DNA of 64,000 nt from JAXMEQ01 sp046348225 (GCA_046348225.1 JAXMEQ010000003.1:124001-188000), one strand, 5' to 3'; numbered from the stretch's first letter, positions 39,009 through 49,338 are shown. Numbers and translations: made by a program. The notes: generated by a model not told the origin, from the sequence alone.

Positions 39009-40124
39009 TCAGGCTTCCTGCAGCTGCTGCGCCACCCACTCCCCGATCGCGAGACAGCTCGTGAGCCCGGGTGATTCGATGCCGAACAGGTTGACCAGGC
39101 CGGCCACGCCATGCACCTGCGGCCCCTGGATCACAAAGTCGGCGGCCGGCTCGCCGGGCCCACTGATCTTGGGCCGCACACCAGCGTAGCCCGGCAGCAG
39201 CGCGCCATCTGGCAGCGCAGGCCAGTAGCGGCGCACCTCGGCATAGAAGGCGTCACCGCGCTGCGGGTCCACCACCAGGTCGTCGGCGGAGTCCACCCAC
39301 TGCACGTCGGGCCCGAACTTGGCCTGCCCGCCCAGGTCCAGCGTGAGGTGCACGCCCAGGCCGGCAGCCTCCGGCACCGGGTAGATGAGCCGCGAAAACG
39401 GCGCACGGCCGGCCAGCGTGAAGTAGTTGCCCTTGGCGTACCAAGCCTTCGGCACATGGCGCGCGTCCAGCCCCTGGATGCGTGCCGCCAATGCCGGCGC
39501 GTGCAGGCCGGCGGCGTTGACAACGGTGGTGGCCCGCAGCTCCGTTCCGTCTTCTGCTATCAATTCAATAGCGCCTCGCGCAGTATCCGTGCGGGCTACG
39601 GCCGATTTGATGCCTGAATTGAGGGCGACCAGCCCGCCCGCGTTCTCCAGGTCGCCCTGCAGCGCCAGCATCAGCGCATGGCTGTCCACAATCCCGGTGC
39701 TGGGCGAATGATTGGCCGCCACGCATTCGAGCTGCGGCTCCAGCGCCTGCGCCTCCTCGCGCGACAGCAGCACCAGGTCATGCACCCCGTTGGCCGCTGC
39801 CTTGGCGACGATGCCCTGCAGCGCCGCCACCTGCGCCGGCGCCGTGGCGACGATCAGCTTGCCGCAGCGCCGGTGGCCGACGCCACGCTCGGCGCAGTAG
39901 GCGTACAGCAGCGCCTTGCCCTGCACGCACAGCCGGGCCTTGAGGGAGCCGGCCGGGTAGTAGATGCCGGCATGGATCACCTCGCTGTTGCGTGAGCTGG
40001 TGCCGGTGCCGATGGCGCTGGCGGATTCCAGCACCATCACCTCGCGCCCCTGCAGCGCGAGCGCACGTGCCACGGCCAGGCCCACCACGCCCGCGCCGAT
40101 CACCACGCAGTCGACCTGGTCCAT
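39009..40124 (-). CDS. FAD-dependent oxidoreductase (LhgO-like, DAO family)
   Basis: Flavoprotein of 371 residues with N-terminal FAD motif VDCVVIGAGVVGLAVARALALQGREVMVLE and GTGTSSRNSEVIHAGIYYP, characteristic of L-2-hydroxyglutarate oxidase-like proteins; the C-terminus GLVNLFGIESPGLTSCLAIGEWV also fits. It would oxidise a 2-hydroxy acid or related compound and pass electrons to quinone or oxygen. GAIELIAE near residues 184-191 is encoded by repeat copy 6. The ATG at 40124 overlaps the stop of the N-formylglutamate deformylase gene, so both are one transcript; a glutamate-related pathway could link them. Confidence 0.87.
   Translation of the reverse strand: MDQVDCVVIGAGVVGLAVARALALQGREVMVLESASAIGTGTSSRNSEVIHAGIYYPAGSLKARLCVQGKALLYAYCAERGVGHRRCGKLIVATAPAQVAALQGIVAKAAANGVHDLVLLSREEAQALEPQLECVAANHSPSTGIVDSHALMLALQGDLENAGGLVALNSGIKSAVARTDTARGAIELIAEDGTELRATTVVNAAGLHAPALAARIQGLDARHVPKAWYAKGNYFTLAGRAPFSRLIYPVPEAAGLGVHLTLDLGGQAKFGPDVQWVDSADDLVVDPQRGDAFYAEVRRYWPALPDGALLPGYAGVRPKISGPGEPAADFVIQGPQVHGVAGLVNLFGIESPGLTSCLAIGEWVAQQLQEA
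39556..39613 (+). repeat. Palindromic repeat, copy 6 (inside the FAD oxidoreductase gene)
   Basis: Core GCTATCAATTCAATAGC at 39556-39572, then a tail (CTCGCGCAG, later GCGGGCTACGGCCG) clearly related to copies 2 and 3. On the coding strand the core reads Ala-Ile-Glu-Leu-Ile-Ala in frame. Confidence 0.75.
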
Positions 40125-40972
40125 CAGAGGGCGCGCGGGTCCGTGGCCAGCAGCAGGTCCACCAGCGAGCGCAAATGCGCCTGCAGGGGTGCAAAGCCGG
40201 CCGTGGTTTCCAGCGTCTGTTCTTTCATGTAGAGCTTGCGGTTGATTTCCAGTTGCACGCTGTGGCGATGACGGGCCGGGTCGCCGTAGCGGCGCACCAG
40301 TTCCACCCCCTTGTAAGGGTGGTTCAGCTCGACGCTGTAGCCCAGCCCCTGCAGGTGGCGGGCGATCCGGTCCACCAGCGCGGCGCTGGCGGTGGTGTGG
40401 TCGCGGTTGCCGACCACAAAGTCGGCGTGCACCAGGCCCGGGAACTCGGTGGCGTGGCTGGACGCCACCGCCGGCATCGAATGGCAGTTGATGTGGATGC
40501 TGTAGCCATGGCGCGCGTGGGCGGCGTCGATCGCGGCAGCCACTGCGGCATGGTAGGGCCGCCAGCAACGCTCAATGCGCTGTTCCACCTCGGCCACGCT
40601 GAGCGCCCGCTGGTAGATCGGCTGCCCGTCATCGGTGCAGCGCCAGACCAGGCCCTTGCCGAGCCGCACCTTGGACAGCACGCGCTCGTCGGTGGCCACC
40701 GGATGCGGCCAAGGGCCGTCGAGCATGTCGGTGTCGACCTCGGTCGTGTCACGGTTGGCGTCCAGGTAGCTGCGCGGAAACAGCGCCTCCACCCAGGCGA
40801 CCCCCAGCGCCGGTGCAAAGCGGTACAGCGCGTCCACATGCGTGTCTTCGGCACGGCGCAGCACCAGCGGGTCGCACACATGGCCGAAGTCGGCCGGGTA
40901 CTGCGTGCCGCTGTGGGGCGAGTCCAGCACCAGCGGCGTGCTGCCGGGCAGCGTTCGGATCAGGGGTGTCAT
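40124..40972 (-). CDS. hutG: N-formylglutamate deformylase-like hydrolase
   Basis: Zinc hydrolase of 282 residues of the N-formylglutamate amidohydrolase family, releasing formate and glutamate in histidine degradation. Marks: LVLDSPHSGTQYPADF, DTHVDALY, LDANRDTTEVDTDML, HINCHSMPAVAS and VQLEINRKLYMKE. The ATG at 40972 gives the usual N-terminus; the larger open frame to 41263 is antisense read-through in front. No other histidine utilisation genes are near, so the physiological substrate is uncertain. Coupled by one-base overlap to the FAD oxidoreductase. Confidence 0.87.
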   Translation of the reverse strand: MTPLIRTLPGSTPLVLDSPHSGTQYPADFGHVCDPLVLRRAEDTHVDALYRFAPALGVAWVEALFPRSYLDANRDTTEVDTDMLDGPWPHPVATDERVLSKVRLGKGLVWRCTDDGQPIYQRALSVAEVEQRIERCWRPYHAAVAAAIDAAHARHGYSIHINCHSMPAVASSHATEFPGLVHADFVVGNRDHTTASAALVDRIARHLQGLGYSVELNHPYKGVELVRRYGDPARHRHSVQLEINRKLYMKEQTLETTAGFAPLQAHLRSLVDLLLATDPRAL

Positions 40973-41045
40973 GCCGTGGATTGTGGCGCAGCGCCCGGCC
41001 GCGCGCAGGTTCAGCAACCTCAAGACCGCACTCAAGCCCGCACCT

Positions 41046-42008
41046 TCAGTCCAGGCTGATACGGGCAAAGCGGCTGATGCGTTGCATCTTGTCGATCTCC
41101 TTGCGGATCTGTGCGCCAAACTCGTCGGGCAGCGTACCCGACGGAAACAGGCCCTGCCCGGCCAGCCGCTCGCGCACCGCCGGCTCGCGCAGCGCGCGGG
41201 CCACGGCGTCCTGCACCCGGCGCACGGCGGGCTGCGGTGTGGCGGCCGGTGCCACGAGGCCAAACCAGGACGGGTCGTTGTTGGAAAACAGGCTCATCTC
41301 GGCGTACGTGGGCACGCTGGGCAGCACCGCCAGACGCTGGTTCCACGACACCGCCAGTGCGCGCAGCTTGCCCGACTGGATGTGCGGCAGCGACGACGCC
41401 ACCTGGTCAAAGTACACCTGCACCTGGCCGGCCAACAGGTCGTTCAGGGCCGGGCCCGCGCCACGGTACGGAATGTGGACCATGAAGGTGTTGGTGGTGC
41501 TCTTGAACAGCTCGCCCCACATGTGGCCGATGGTGCCATTGCCCGGCGACGCATAGGTGATCTTGCCGGGATTGGCCTTCAGGTACTTGATGAAGTCAGC
41601 AAAGTCGCGCACGGGCAGGCTGGCATTCACCACCAGCACACCGGGCGCCTTGACCACTTCGGTCACGGCGGCAAAGTCCTTGAGCGGGTCGTACGGCAGC
41701 TTTTTGTAGACGGCCGGGTTCACGCCGTGGGTGGACAGCGTGGCCACACCCAGCGTCAGGCCGTCGGGGGCGGCCTTGGCCACCTCGGCCATGCCAATCG
41801 AGCCGCCGGCGCCCGCGCGGTTGTCCACGATGACCGGCTGCTCCAGCAGCCGTGACAACGGCTCGGTCAGCGCACGGGCGGTGATGTCGGTGGCGCCGCC
41901 CGGCGGGAACGGCACGACCAGGCGCAGGGGTCGCCCCTGCGATTGCGCGTGAACCAGTCCACTGAGTAATGAAGTTCCTGTCAAGGCCAGAACGTGTCGT
42001 CGCTGCAT
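41046..42008 (-). CDS. Bug-family tripartite tricarboxylate transporter receptor
   Basis: Periplasmic binding protein of 320 residues (TctC/Bug fold) for a small carboxylate or similar ligand. Signal peptide to about residue 22 (SGLVHAQ). Family marks: LRLVVPFPPGGATDITARAL, DNRAGAGGSIG, APDGLTLGV, KLPYDPLKDF, FMVHIPYRGAGPALNDLLAGQVQVYFD. ATG at 42008 with GAGGAG upstream. It is divergent from a LysR-type gene with a T-N11-A box between, the usual arrangement for a regulated uptake gene. Possibly co-transcribed with the hutG-like gene 73 bases downstream. Confidence 0.92.
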   Translation of the reverse strand: MQRRHVLALTGTSLLSGLVHAQSQGRPLRLVVPFPPGGATDITARALTEPLSRLLEQPVIVDNRAGAGGSIGMAEVAKAAPDGLTLGVATLSTHGVNPAVYKKLPYDPLKDFAAVTEVVKAPGVLVVNASLPVRDFADFIKYLKANPGKITYASPGNGTIGHMWGELFKSTTNTFMVHIPYRGAGPALNDLLAGQVQVYFDQVASSLPHIQSGKLRALAVSWNQRLAVLPSVPTYAEMSLFSNNDPSWFGLVAPAATPQPAVRRVQDAVARALREPAVRERLAGQGLFPSGTLPDEFGAQIRKEIDKMQRISRFARISLD

Positions 42009-42087
42009 GGGGTTGCTCCTCAGGTTTTGATGGGCGGATTCTGGAGACACCCGACCGCCTTGCCAAACGAAAAGCAGGCCTGATAAC

Positions 42088-42102
42088 ATTCCATTCAGGA
42101 AT
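42088..42102. promoter_or_regulatory. LysR-type T-N11-A box
   Basis: ATTCC-ATTCA-GGAAT: 5-base arms (42088-42092 and 42098-42102) around a 5-base spacer, in the 108-base divergent region between the Bug receptor and the LysR gene, 15 bases before the LysR start. Fits the T-N11-A rule for LysR-family binding sites. Confidence 0.6.
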
Positions 42103-42116
42103 AATCAAGGACCTCC

Positions 42117-43007
42117 ATGCGCCGACTCAGCCCACCCCTGCACCTGCTGCGCGCATTTGCCACCACCGCGCGCTTTGGCAGCATCTCGCGCGCGGCCGAG
42201 GCCCTGCACCTCACACAAAGCGCGGTCAGCAAACAGGTGCAGGAGCTGGAGCGATGGACTGGCGTGGCCCTGTTCGAACGGGTGCGAAAGCGCCTGAGCC
42301 TCACGCCGGCCGGCCAGCGGTACGAGGCGGCCGTGCGGCCGCTGCTCGCGCAGCTGGAAGCCGCGACGCTGGAGCTGATCACCAGCGGCGACGGGGGTGG
42401 CGCCCTCAACCTGTCCACCCTGCCCACCTTCGGCGCCAAATGGCTGATCCCGCGGCTGCCGCTGTTCCAGCAGCAGCACCCGCAGGTGGCGCTGCATTTC
42501 GTGCCCTACGTGCAGGGCTACGACTTTCATCGCGCCGACCTCGACTGCTCCATCCTGTATGGCGACGGCCACTGGCCGGGCGCCGTGGCCGACTACCTGA
42601 CCGGACGCGAAGTGGTGCTGATCGCCCCACCCGCGCCGCGCGGCAAGCCGCTGCTGCGCAGGCCGTCAGACGTCGTGAAGTTCCCGCTGCTGCAGCATGT
42701 GTCGGTGCCGCAGGCCTGGGTGCACTGGTGCGAAGCGCATGGCGTGCAGGGCGTCAACCCCCTGGCCGGGCCGCAGCTCGACCAGTTCCACAGCCTGATC
42801 CGCGCCGTGGCGGCGGGCATGGGCCTGGCGCTGGTGCCGCAGTGCCTGGTGCGCGACGACATTGCCACCGGCCTGGTGTCTGCGCCACTGGACGACGGCT
42901 ACGTGGACACGCTGGGCTACTGGCTTTGCTACCCCGAGGCACGCGCCCACATGGCGCCACTGACGAGCTTTCGCCAGTGGCTGCTGGCCGAATGCGCGAA
43001 GCCCTGA
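42117..43007 (+). CDS. LysR-family transcriptional regulator (GcvA-like)
   Basis: Regulator of 296 residues: N-terminal winged HTH (LHLLRAFATTARFGSISRAAEALHLTQSAVSKQVQELERWTGVALFERV, positions about 8-57, cited as landmark) and a periplasmic-binding-protein-like effector domain beginning NLSTLPTFGAKWLIPRLPLF, which is the GcvA/amino-acid-type subgroup. Probably controls the divergent Bug receptor gene and itself. Ends close to a terminator that belongs to the convergent tRNA gene. Confidence 0.92.
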   Translation: MRRLSPPLHLLRAFATTARFGSISRAAEALHLTQSAVSKQVQELERWTGVALFERVRKRLSLTPAGQRYEAAVRPLLAQLEAATLELITSGDGGGALNLSTLPTFGAKWLIPRLPLFQQQHPQVALHFVPYVQGYDFHRADLDCSILYGDGHWPGAVADYLTGREVVLIAPPAPRGKPLLRRPSDVVKFPLLQHVSVPQAWVHWCEAHGVQGVNPLAGPQLDQFHSLIRAVAAGMGLALVPQCLVRDDIATGLVSAPLDDGYVDTLGYWLCYPEARAHMAPLTSFRQWLLAECAKP

Positions 43008-43023
43008 TTTCAGGGGCGAAAAC

Positions 43024-43048
43024 AAAAAAGCCGGCGCAATGGCCGGCT
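43024..43048 (-). terminator. Intrinsic terminator of the tRNA-Val gene
   Basis: On the minus strand AGCCGG and CCGGCT arms (43029-43034 and 43043-43048) around 8 bases, then a run of six T residues (43024-43029 as A on the plus strand). Ten bases beyond the CCA end of the tRNA; it may also end LysR transcription from the other side. Confidence 0.85.
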
Positions 43049-43057
43049 GCTTGAAGA

Positions 43058-43132
43058 TGGTGGGTGATGCAGGGTTTGAACCTGCGACCCCTGCCGTGTG
43101 AAGGCAGTGCTCTACCGCTGAGCTAATCACCC
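43058..43132 (-). tRNA. tRNA-Val (anticodon CAC)
   Basis: 75-base tRNA with encoded CCA. Acceptor arms GGGTGAT and ATCACCC pair fully; D arm GCTC/GAGC; anticodon stem CTGCC/GGCAG with loop TTCACAC, anticodon CAC (valine, GTG codon); T arm GCAGG-TTCAAAC-CCTGC. Discriminator A. Folded by eye. Lies alone between the LysR gene and dnaQ. Confidence 0.95.
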
Positions 43133-43157
43133 TGATGCTGTTCAGGAAAGCCTCAAA

Positions 43158-43874
43158 TTATGCCACAGAACCGGCCAGGCGCCAGACGGTCTTGCCGCCG
43201 CTGGCCTTGTCGAGCTGCTTGAGCACGTCCTCGTGCGCGGCTTCTTCAGCCTCGCTCGCACGGATGACGGGCAGCACCAGCCGGCTCAGGTCCACCCGCG
43301 CCTGGCCCGCATGGGTGGCGCTGCTGTGCTCGGCCACATCAATCAGCAGGGCATCCTGCCCGCGTGTGAGGTTGATGTACACATCAGCCAGCAGTTCGGC
43401 GTCCAGCAGCGCCCCGTGCAGCGTGCGACCCGAGTTGTCGACGCCCAGCCGGTCGCACAGAGCGTCCAGGCTGTTGCGCTTGCCGGGGTACATCTCCTTG
43501 GCCATCAGCAGGGTGTCGGTGACACTGCCCACAAAACTGCGGAAGGGAGGTTTGCCGATCAGCTCGAGTTCCTTGTTCAGGAAGCCGACGTCAAACGCCG
43601 CGTTGTGAATGATGATTTCCGCACCGTGCAGATAGTCCAGCAGTTCGTCGGCCACCTCCGCAAACTTCGGCTTGTCGCGCAGGAATTCATTGCTGATGCC
43701 ATGCACCTTCAGGGCGTCTTCGTGGCTGTCACGCCCCGGGTTCAGGTAGAAGTGCTTGTTGTGGCCGGTGAGCTTGCGGTTGAGCAACTCGACGCAGCCA
43801 ATTTCAATGATGCGGTCGCCACCCTCGGCCGACAGACCGGTGGTTTCGGTGTCGAGGACGATCTGGCGACTCAT
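43158..43874 (-). CDS. dnaQ: DNA polymerase III epsilon subunit (3'-5' proofreading exonuclease)
   Basis: DEDDh exonuclease of 238 residues. Exo I IVLDTETTGLSAEGGDRIIEIG carries the Asp-Glu pair, Exo II IIHNAAFDVGFLNKEL the second Asp, and Exo III HGALLDAELLADVYINL the His and last Asp. Its start overlaps the fdx stop by one base, so it belongs to the isc operon transcript, an unusual neighbourhood for dnaQ, which in E. coli is next to rnhA. The C-terminal 50 residues are the polymerase-binding tail. Confidence 0.95.
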   Translation of the reverse strand: MSRQIVLDTETTGLSAEGGDRIIEIGCVELLNRKLTGHNKHFYLNPGRDSHEDALKVHGISNEFLRDKPKFAEVADELLDYLHGAEIIIHNAAFDVGFLNKELELIGKPPFRSFVGSVTDTLLMAKEMYPGKRNSLDALCDRLGVDNSGRTLHGALLDAELLADVYINLTRGQDALLIDVAEHSSATHAGQARVDLSRLVLPVIRASEAEEAAHEDVLKQLDKASGGKTVWRLAGSVA

Positions 43875-44211
43875 CAGTGGTTCTCCTTGGCGTGGTTGAT
43901 CGAGTACTTGGGGATCTCGACCACCAGGTCCTTTTGCGCCAGGATGGCCTGGCAGCTCAGGCGGGAATTCGGCTCCAGACCCCAGGCACGGTCAAGCAGG
44001 TCTTCCTCATTCTCGTCCATCTCGTTGAGCGAGCTGAAACCCTCGCGCACCACCACGTGGCAGGTGGTGCAGGCACAGCTCAGGTCGCAGGCATGCTCGA
44101 TGTTGATGTGGTTGTCCAGCAGGGCCTCGCAGATCGAGGTGCCGGCCGGTGCCGTGACTTCGGCGCCGGCGGGGCAGTACTCGGGATGGGGCAGGATCTT
44201 GATGACAGGCA

Positions 44212-44212
<1 letters not shown>
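43874..44212 (-). CDS. fdx: ISC-type [2Fe-2S] ferredoxin
   Basis: Adrenodoxin-type ferredoxin of 112 residues that supplies electrons for Fe-S cluster assembly on IscU. Cluster ligands are in HACDLSCACTTCHVVV and the distant Cys in NSRLSCQAIL. PHPEYCPAGAEVTAPAGTSICEALL is the normal N-terminal part. Start overlaps the hscA stop by one base; stop overlaps dnaQ. Same transcript as the isc genes. Confidence 0.96.
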
Positions 44213-46071
<1,859 letters not shown>

Positions 46072-46075
46072 GTTT

Positions 46076-46594
46076 CTATTGTCCCAGTTGCTCAAAGCGC
46101 GCTTCGACGTCATGGGCAAAGCGCTCGATGAACATCAGCGCCCGCACCTGCTGCGCAGCACCGGCGGCGTCACCCTGCGCATCCAGCAACTGCCCGATGC
46201 GCGCCAGGGCCGCCGACCGCGCGGCGCTGATTTCGGCATTCAACGCGTCCAGGTCGGCAGCGGTGGTGGCGTCGTCCAGCGCCTCCCGCCACTGCATCTG
46301 CGCCATCAGGAACTCGGTCGGCATCGCGGTGTTGTTTTCGGCGTTGATCGGGGCACCCCGCAGCTCACACAGGTAGGCCGCGCGCCTGAGCGGGTCCTTG
46401 AGGCGCTGGTAGGCCTCGTTGATGCGCACCGACCACTGCATGGCCAGGCGCTGGGCCGCAGCACCCTGGGCCGCGAACTTGTCCGGGTGGGCTTCGCGCT
46501 GCAGGGCCTTCCAGCGCGCGTCAATCGCCGCGCGGTCCTGCCCGAACTGCGCGGGCAGTTCAAACAGCTCGAAGTCGGTGGACTGGAGGTTCAT
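46076..46594 (-). CDS. hscB: Co-chaperone HscB (J-domain protein)
   Basis: Co-chaperone of 172 residues that brings IscU to HscA and stimulates its ATPase. The J domain (about 5-75) has the HPD triad in LQREAHPDKFAAQG and helix DYELFELP-like start (TDFELFELPAQF); the C-terminal three-helix domain binds IscU. Lies downstream of a hairpin with T-run that follows iscA, so its expression may be set below that of iscSUA. Confidence 0.95.
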   Translation of the reverse strand: MNLQSTDFELFELPAQFGQDRAAIDARWKALQREAHPDKFAAQGAAAQRLAMQWSVRINEAYQRLKDPLRRAAYLCELRGAPINAENNTAMPTEFLMAQMQWREALDDATTAADLDALNAEISAARSAALARIGQLLDAQGDAAGAAQQVRALMFIERFAHDVEARFEQLGQ

Positions 46595-46600
46595 TTCAGC

Positions 46601-46623
46601 AAAAGGCCGCCTCGCGGGCGGCC
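46601..46623 (-). terminator. Terminator-like hairpin inside the isc operon, between iscA and hscB
   Basis: Stem GGCCGCC (minus strand 46623-46617 with partner at 46611-46605), 5-base loop, then four T residues (46604-46601). Located in the 48-base gap between the iscA stop and the hscB start, which lies only 7 bases beyond the T-run. It could attenuate transcription of hscBA-fdx-dnaQ or stabilise the iscRSUA message end. Confidence 0.7.
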
Positions 46624-46642
46624 TCGGTCAGGCTGTCAGGCA

Positions 46643-46966
46643 TCAGACCCTGAAGGACTCGCCGCACCCGCAGCGGTCGCGCTCGTTCGGGTTGTTGAAC
46701 TTGAAGCCCTCGTTGAGACCTTCGCGCACGAAGTCCAGTTGCGTCCCGTCGATGTAGGCCAGGCTCTTGGGGTCGATCAGCACCTTGACGCCATGGTCTT
46801 CGAACACGATGTCCTCCGGCGCCACCTCGTCCACGTACTCGAGCTTGTACGCGAGGCCCGAGCACCCGGTCGTCTTGACGCCCAGGCGCACACCGACGCC
46901 CTTGCCGCGTTTGCTGAGGTAACGGCTCACGTGGCGGGCCGCCGCTTCTGTCAGGGAAATGGCCAT
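46643..46966 (-). CDS. iscA: A-type Fe-S assembly protein IscA
   Basis: A-type carrier of 107 residues. The three conserved Cys are in GVKTTGCSGLAYKLEYVD (first) and CGCGESFRV at the C-terminus (pair). It carries iron or clusters to apoproteins. Lies 7 bases after iscU on the minus strand and just before the internal terminator-like hairpin. Normal length. Confidence 0.96.
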   Translation of the reverse strand: MAISLTEAAARHVSRYLSKRGKGVGVRLGVKTTGCSGLAYKLEYVDEVAPEDIVFEDHGVKVLIDPKSLAYIDGTQLDFVREGLNEGFKFNNPNERDRCGCGESFRV

Positions 46967-46973
46967 CGGGGAT

Positions 46974-47360
46974 TCAGTGCGTATGCTTCTTCTTGTAGTC
47001 TTCGACGGCGGCCTTGATCGCGTCTTCAGCCAGGATGGAGCAATGGATCTTGACCGGGGGCAGCGCCAGTTCTTCCGCGATCTGGCTGTTCTTGAGCGCT
47101 GCCGCTTCGTCCAGCGTCTTGCCCTTGACCCATTCGGTCACCAGCGAGCTGGAGGCAATGGCCGAGCCGCAGCCATAGGTCTTGAAGCGTGCGTCCTCGA
47201 TCACCCCGGTCTGCGGGTTGACCTTGATCTGCAGCTTCATCACGTCACCACAGGCGGGCGCACCCACCATGCCGGTACCCACCGTGTCGTCACCCTTGTC
47301 AAAGGAGCCGACGTTGCGCGGGTTCTCGTAGTGATCAACAACTTTTTCAGAGTAAGCCAT
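46974..47360 (-). CDS. iscU: Fe-S scaffold protein IscU
   Basis: Scaffold of 128 residues on which [2Fe-2S] clusters form. Cluster ligands Cys37 (GAPACGDVMKL), Cys64 (YGCGSAIASSS) and Cys107 (HCSILAEDAI); Asp39 is present. LPPVK at residues 100-104 is the HscA recognition motif. Follows iscS by 18 bases. Normal length and highly conserved. Confidence 0.97.
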   Translation of the reverse strand: MAYSEKVVDHYENPRNVGSFDKGDDTVGTGMVGAPACGDVMKLQIKVNPQTGVIEDARFKTYGCGSAIASSSLVTEWVKGKTLDEAAALKNSQIAEELALPPVKIHCSILAEDAIKAAVEDYKKKHTH

Positions 47361-47378
47361 GGATTACCTCGTTACTTC

Positions 47379-48599
47379 TCAATGTGCGGTCCACTGGATG
47401 GTGGAAATGTCGATGCCGTCCTGGTACATCTCCCACAGCGGGCTCAGGTCGCGCAGCTTCGCGACGTTCTGCTGGATGGTGGCGATCGCGTAGTCAATTT
47501 CTTCCTCGGTCGTCCAGCGGCCAATGGTCATGCGCAGGCTGCTGTGCGCCAGCTCGTCGCTGCGGCCCAGCGCGCGCAGCACATAGCTGGGCTCCAGGCT
47601 GGCCGAGGTGCAGGCCGAGCCCGACGACACCGCCAGGCCCTTGATGCCCATGATCAGCGACTCGCCTTCCACAAAATTGAAGCTCATGTTCAGGTTGTGC
47701 GGCACGCGCTTCTCGGGGTGCCCGTTGATGAACACCTGCTCGATGCCCTGCAGGCCCTTGAGCATGCGCTCGTGCAGCGCGCGAATACGCTTGTTTTCCT
47801 CGTGCATTTCGGCCTTGGCAATGCGGTAGGCCTCGCCCATGCCCACGCACTGGTGGGTGGGCAGCGTGCCCGAGCGCATGCCGCGCTCATGGCCGCCACC
47901 GTGCATCTGGGCCTCGATGCGCACCCGCGGTTTGCGCCGCACGTAGAGCGCGCCAATGCCCTTGGGCCCATAAGTCTTGTGCGATGTCAGACTCATCAGG
48001 TCCACCGGCAGCTGGGCCAGGTCGATGTCCACCCGGCCCGTGGCCTGCGCCGCATCCACGTGGAAGATGACGCCCTTCTCGCGGCAGATCGCGCCGATGG
48101 CCGGGATGTCCTGGATCACGCCGATCTCGTTGTTCACGAACATCACGCTGGCCAGGATGGTGTCCGGACGGATCGCGGCGCGGAACCGGTCCAGGTCGAG
48201 CAGGCCGTCTTCCTGCACGTCCAGGTAGGTCACTTCAAAGCCCTGGCGCTCCAGCTCGCGCATGGTGTCCAGCACGGCCTTGTGCTCGGTCTTCACGGTG
48301 ATGAGATGCTTGCCACGCGTCTTGTAGAAATGCGCCGCGCCCTTGAGTGCGAGGTTGTTGGACTCGGTCGCGCCGGACGTCCAGACAATCTCGCGCGGGT
48401 CCGCGCCAATCAGCGCCGCCACATGGCCGCGCGCCTGCTCGACGGCCGCTTCAGCTTCCCAACCCCAGGCGTGGCTGCGCGACGCGGGGTTGCCGAAATG
48501 CTCACGCAACCACGGGATCATGGCGTCCACCACCCGCGGGTCGCACGGGTTGGTGGCGCTGTAGTCCATGTAAATCGGAAAGTGCGGTGTAACGTCCAT
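47379..48599 (-). CDS. iscS: Cysteine desulfurase IscS
   Basis: PLP enzyme of 406 residues that supplies sulfur from cysteine to IscU and to tRNA thiolation. Marks: YMDYSATNPCDPRVVDAM, TSGATESNNLALKG, HVDAAQATGRVDIDL, the PLP lysine in SLTSHKTYGPKGIGALYV and the mobile-loop Cys in SGSACTSASLEPSYVL. The end DISTIQWTAH is typical. The ATG at 48599 was chosen on the family start MDVTPHFPIYMDYSA; the open frame further upstream overlaps iscR. Lies 35 bases after iscR. Confidence 0.97.
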   Translation of the reverse strand: MDVTPHFPIYMDYSATNPCDPRVVDAMIPWLREHFGNPASRSHAWGWEAEAAVEQARGHVAALIGADPREIVWTSGATESNNLALKGAAHFYKTRGKHLITVKTEHKAVLDTMRELERQGFEVTYLDVQEDGLLDLDRFRAAIRPDTILASVMFVNNEIGVIQDIPAIGAICREKGVIFHVDAAQATGRVDIDLAQLPVDLMSLTSHKTYGPKGIGALYVRRKPRVRIEAQMHGGGHERGMRSGTLPTHQCVGMGEAYRIAKAEMHEENKRIRALHERMLKGLQGIEQVFINGHPEKRVPHNLNMSFNFVEGESLIMGIKGLAVSSGSACTSASLEPSYVLRALGRSDELAHSSLRMTIGRWTTEEEIDYAIATIQQNVAKLRDLSPLWEMYQDGIDISTIQWTAH

Positions 48600-48634
48600 G
48601 GCTGGCCTGGTACTGCTGGCTGGAAAAAGGGGAC

Positions 48635-49171
48635 TCAGGATTTGGCAAACACGTTGCCGAGCGCGAACACCGAATTCGGCGCGTTCACGCGGATCGGCTT
48701 GACCACCGGCTGACTGGAGATGGCACGCTTGACCGCGGGCTTGTCCTCGATCTGGATGCCCTTGGCCAGCTGCTCGTCCACCAGCTTTTGCAGCGTGACG
48801 GAATCCAGAAACTCCACCATGCGCTGGTTCAGCGAGGCCCACAGTTCGTGCGTCATGCAGCGGCCGCCGTCACCGAGGCAGTTTTCCTTGCCACCGCACT
48901 GGGTGGCGTCAATCGGCTCGTCCACCGACACGATGATGTCAGCCACGGTGATGTCGGCCGCCTTGCGGCCCAGCGTGTAGCCGCCGCCCGGGCCGCGGGT
49001 GGACTCCACCAGCTCATGCCGGCGCAGCTTGCCGAACAGCTGTTCGAGGTAGGACAGGGAAATCTGCTGGCGCTGGCTGATGGCCGCCAGCGTGACAGGA
49101 CCATTGTTCTGGCGCAGAGCCAGGTCAATCATCGCGGTGACCGCAAAACGGCCTTTGGTAGTGAGACGCAT
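48635..49171 (-). CDS. iscR: Fe-S cluster-responsive repressor IscR
   Basis: Rrf2-family regulator of 178 residues that represses the isc operon when it holds a [2Fe-2S] cluster. HTH MRLTTKGRFAVTAMIDLAL and QISLSYLEQLFGKLRRHELV; cluster Cys at 92, 98 and 105 (CGGKENCLGDGGRCMTHELW; the usual His is His108). A candidate type-1 IscR site lies upstream at 49311-49335. First gene of iscRSUA-hscBA-fdx-dnaQ. The C-terminal 35 residues after the cluster region are longer than in E. coli IscR and Lys/Val rich. Confidence 0.96.
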   Translation of the reverse strand: MRLTTKGRFAVTAMIDLALRQNNGPVTLAAISQRQQISLSYLEQLFGKLRRHELVESTRGPGGGYTLGRKAADITVADIIVSVDEPIDATQCGGKENCLGDGGRCMTHELWASLNQRMVEFLDSVTLQKLVDEQLAKGIQIEDKPAVKRAISSQPVVKPIRVNAPNSVFALGNVFAKS

Positions 49172-49310
49172 CGCAAGCTCCTAAAGTGTTCGGCTTACCC
49201 TTCAACAACCCCCGCGGCGGCGCCGCCGGGGTACCGTCTCCACCCTTTAACCCGGTTCCCCGGGCCCCTGCCAGCGCCGTTGCCGGGCTGGCTGCTCATC
49301 GTTCTGGCTT

Positions 49311-49335
49311 GTTCTTGAGTAATTGCGTCAAGTAT
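49311..49335 (-). promoter_or_regulatory. Candidate type-1 IscR operator upstream of iscR
   Basis: On the minus strand the 25 bases start ATACTTGAC and end ACTCAAGAAC, an imperfect palindrome that fits the type-1 IscR pattern (ATA-YYTGAC, AT-rich centre, AGTCRR-TAT). It lies 140 bases upstream of the iscR start, so either the leader is long or a second start point exists nearer. Confidence 0.6.
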
Positions 49336-49338
49336 AAC

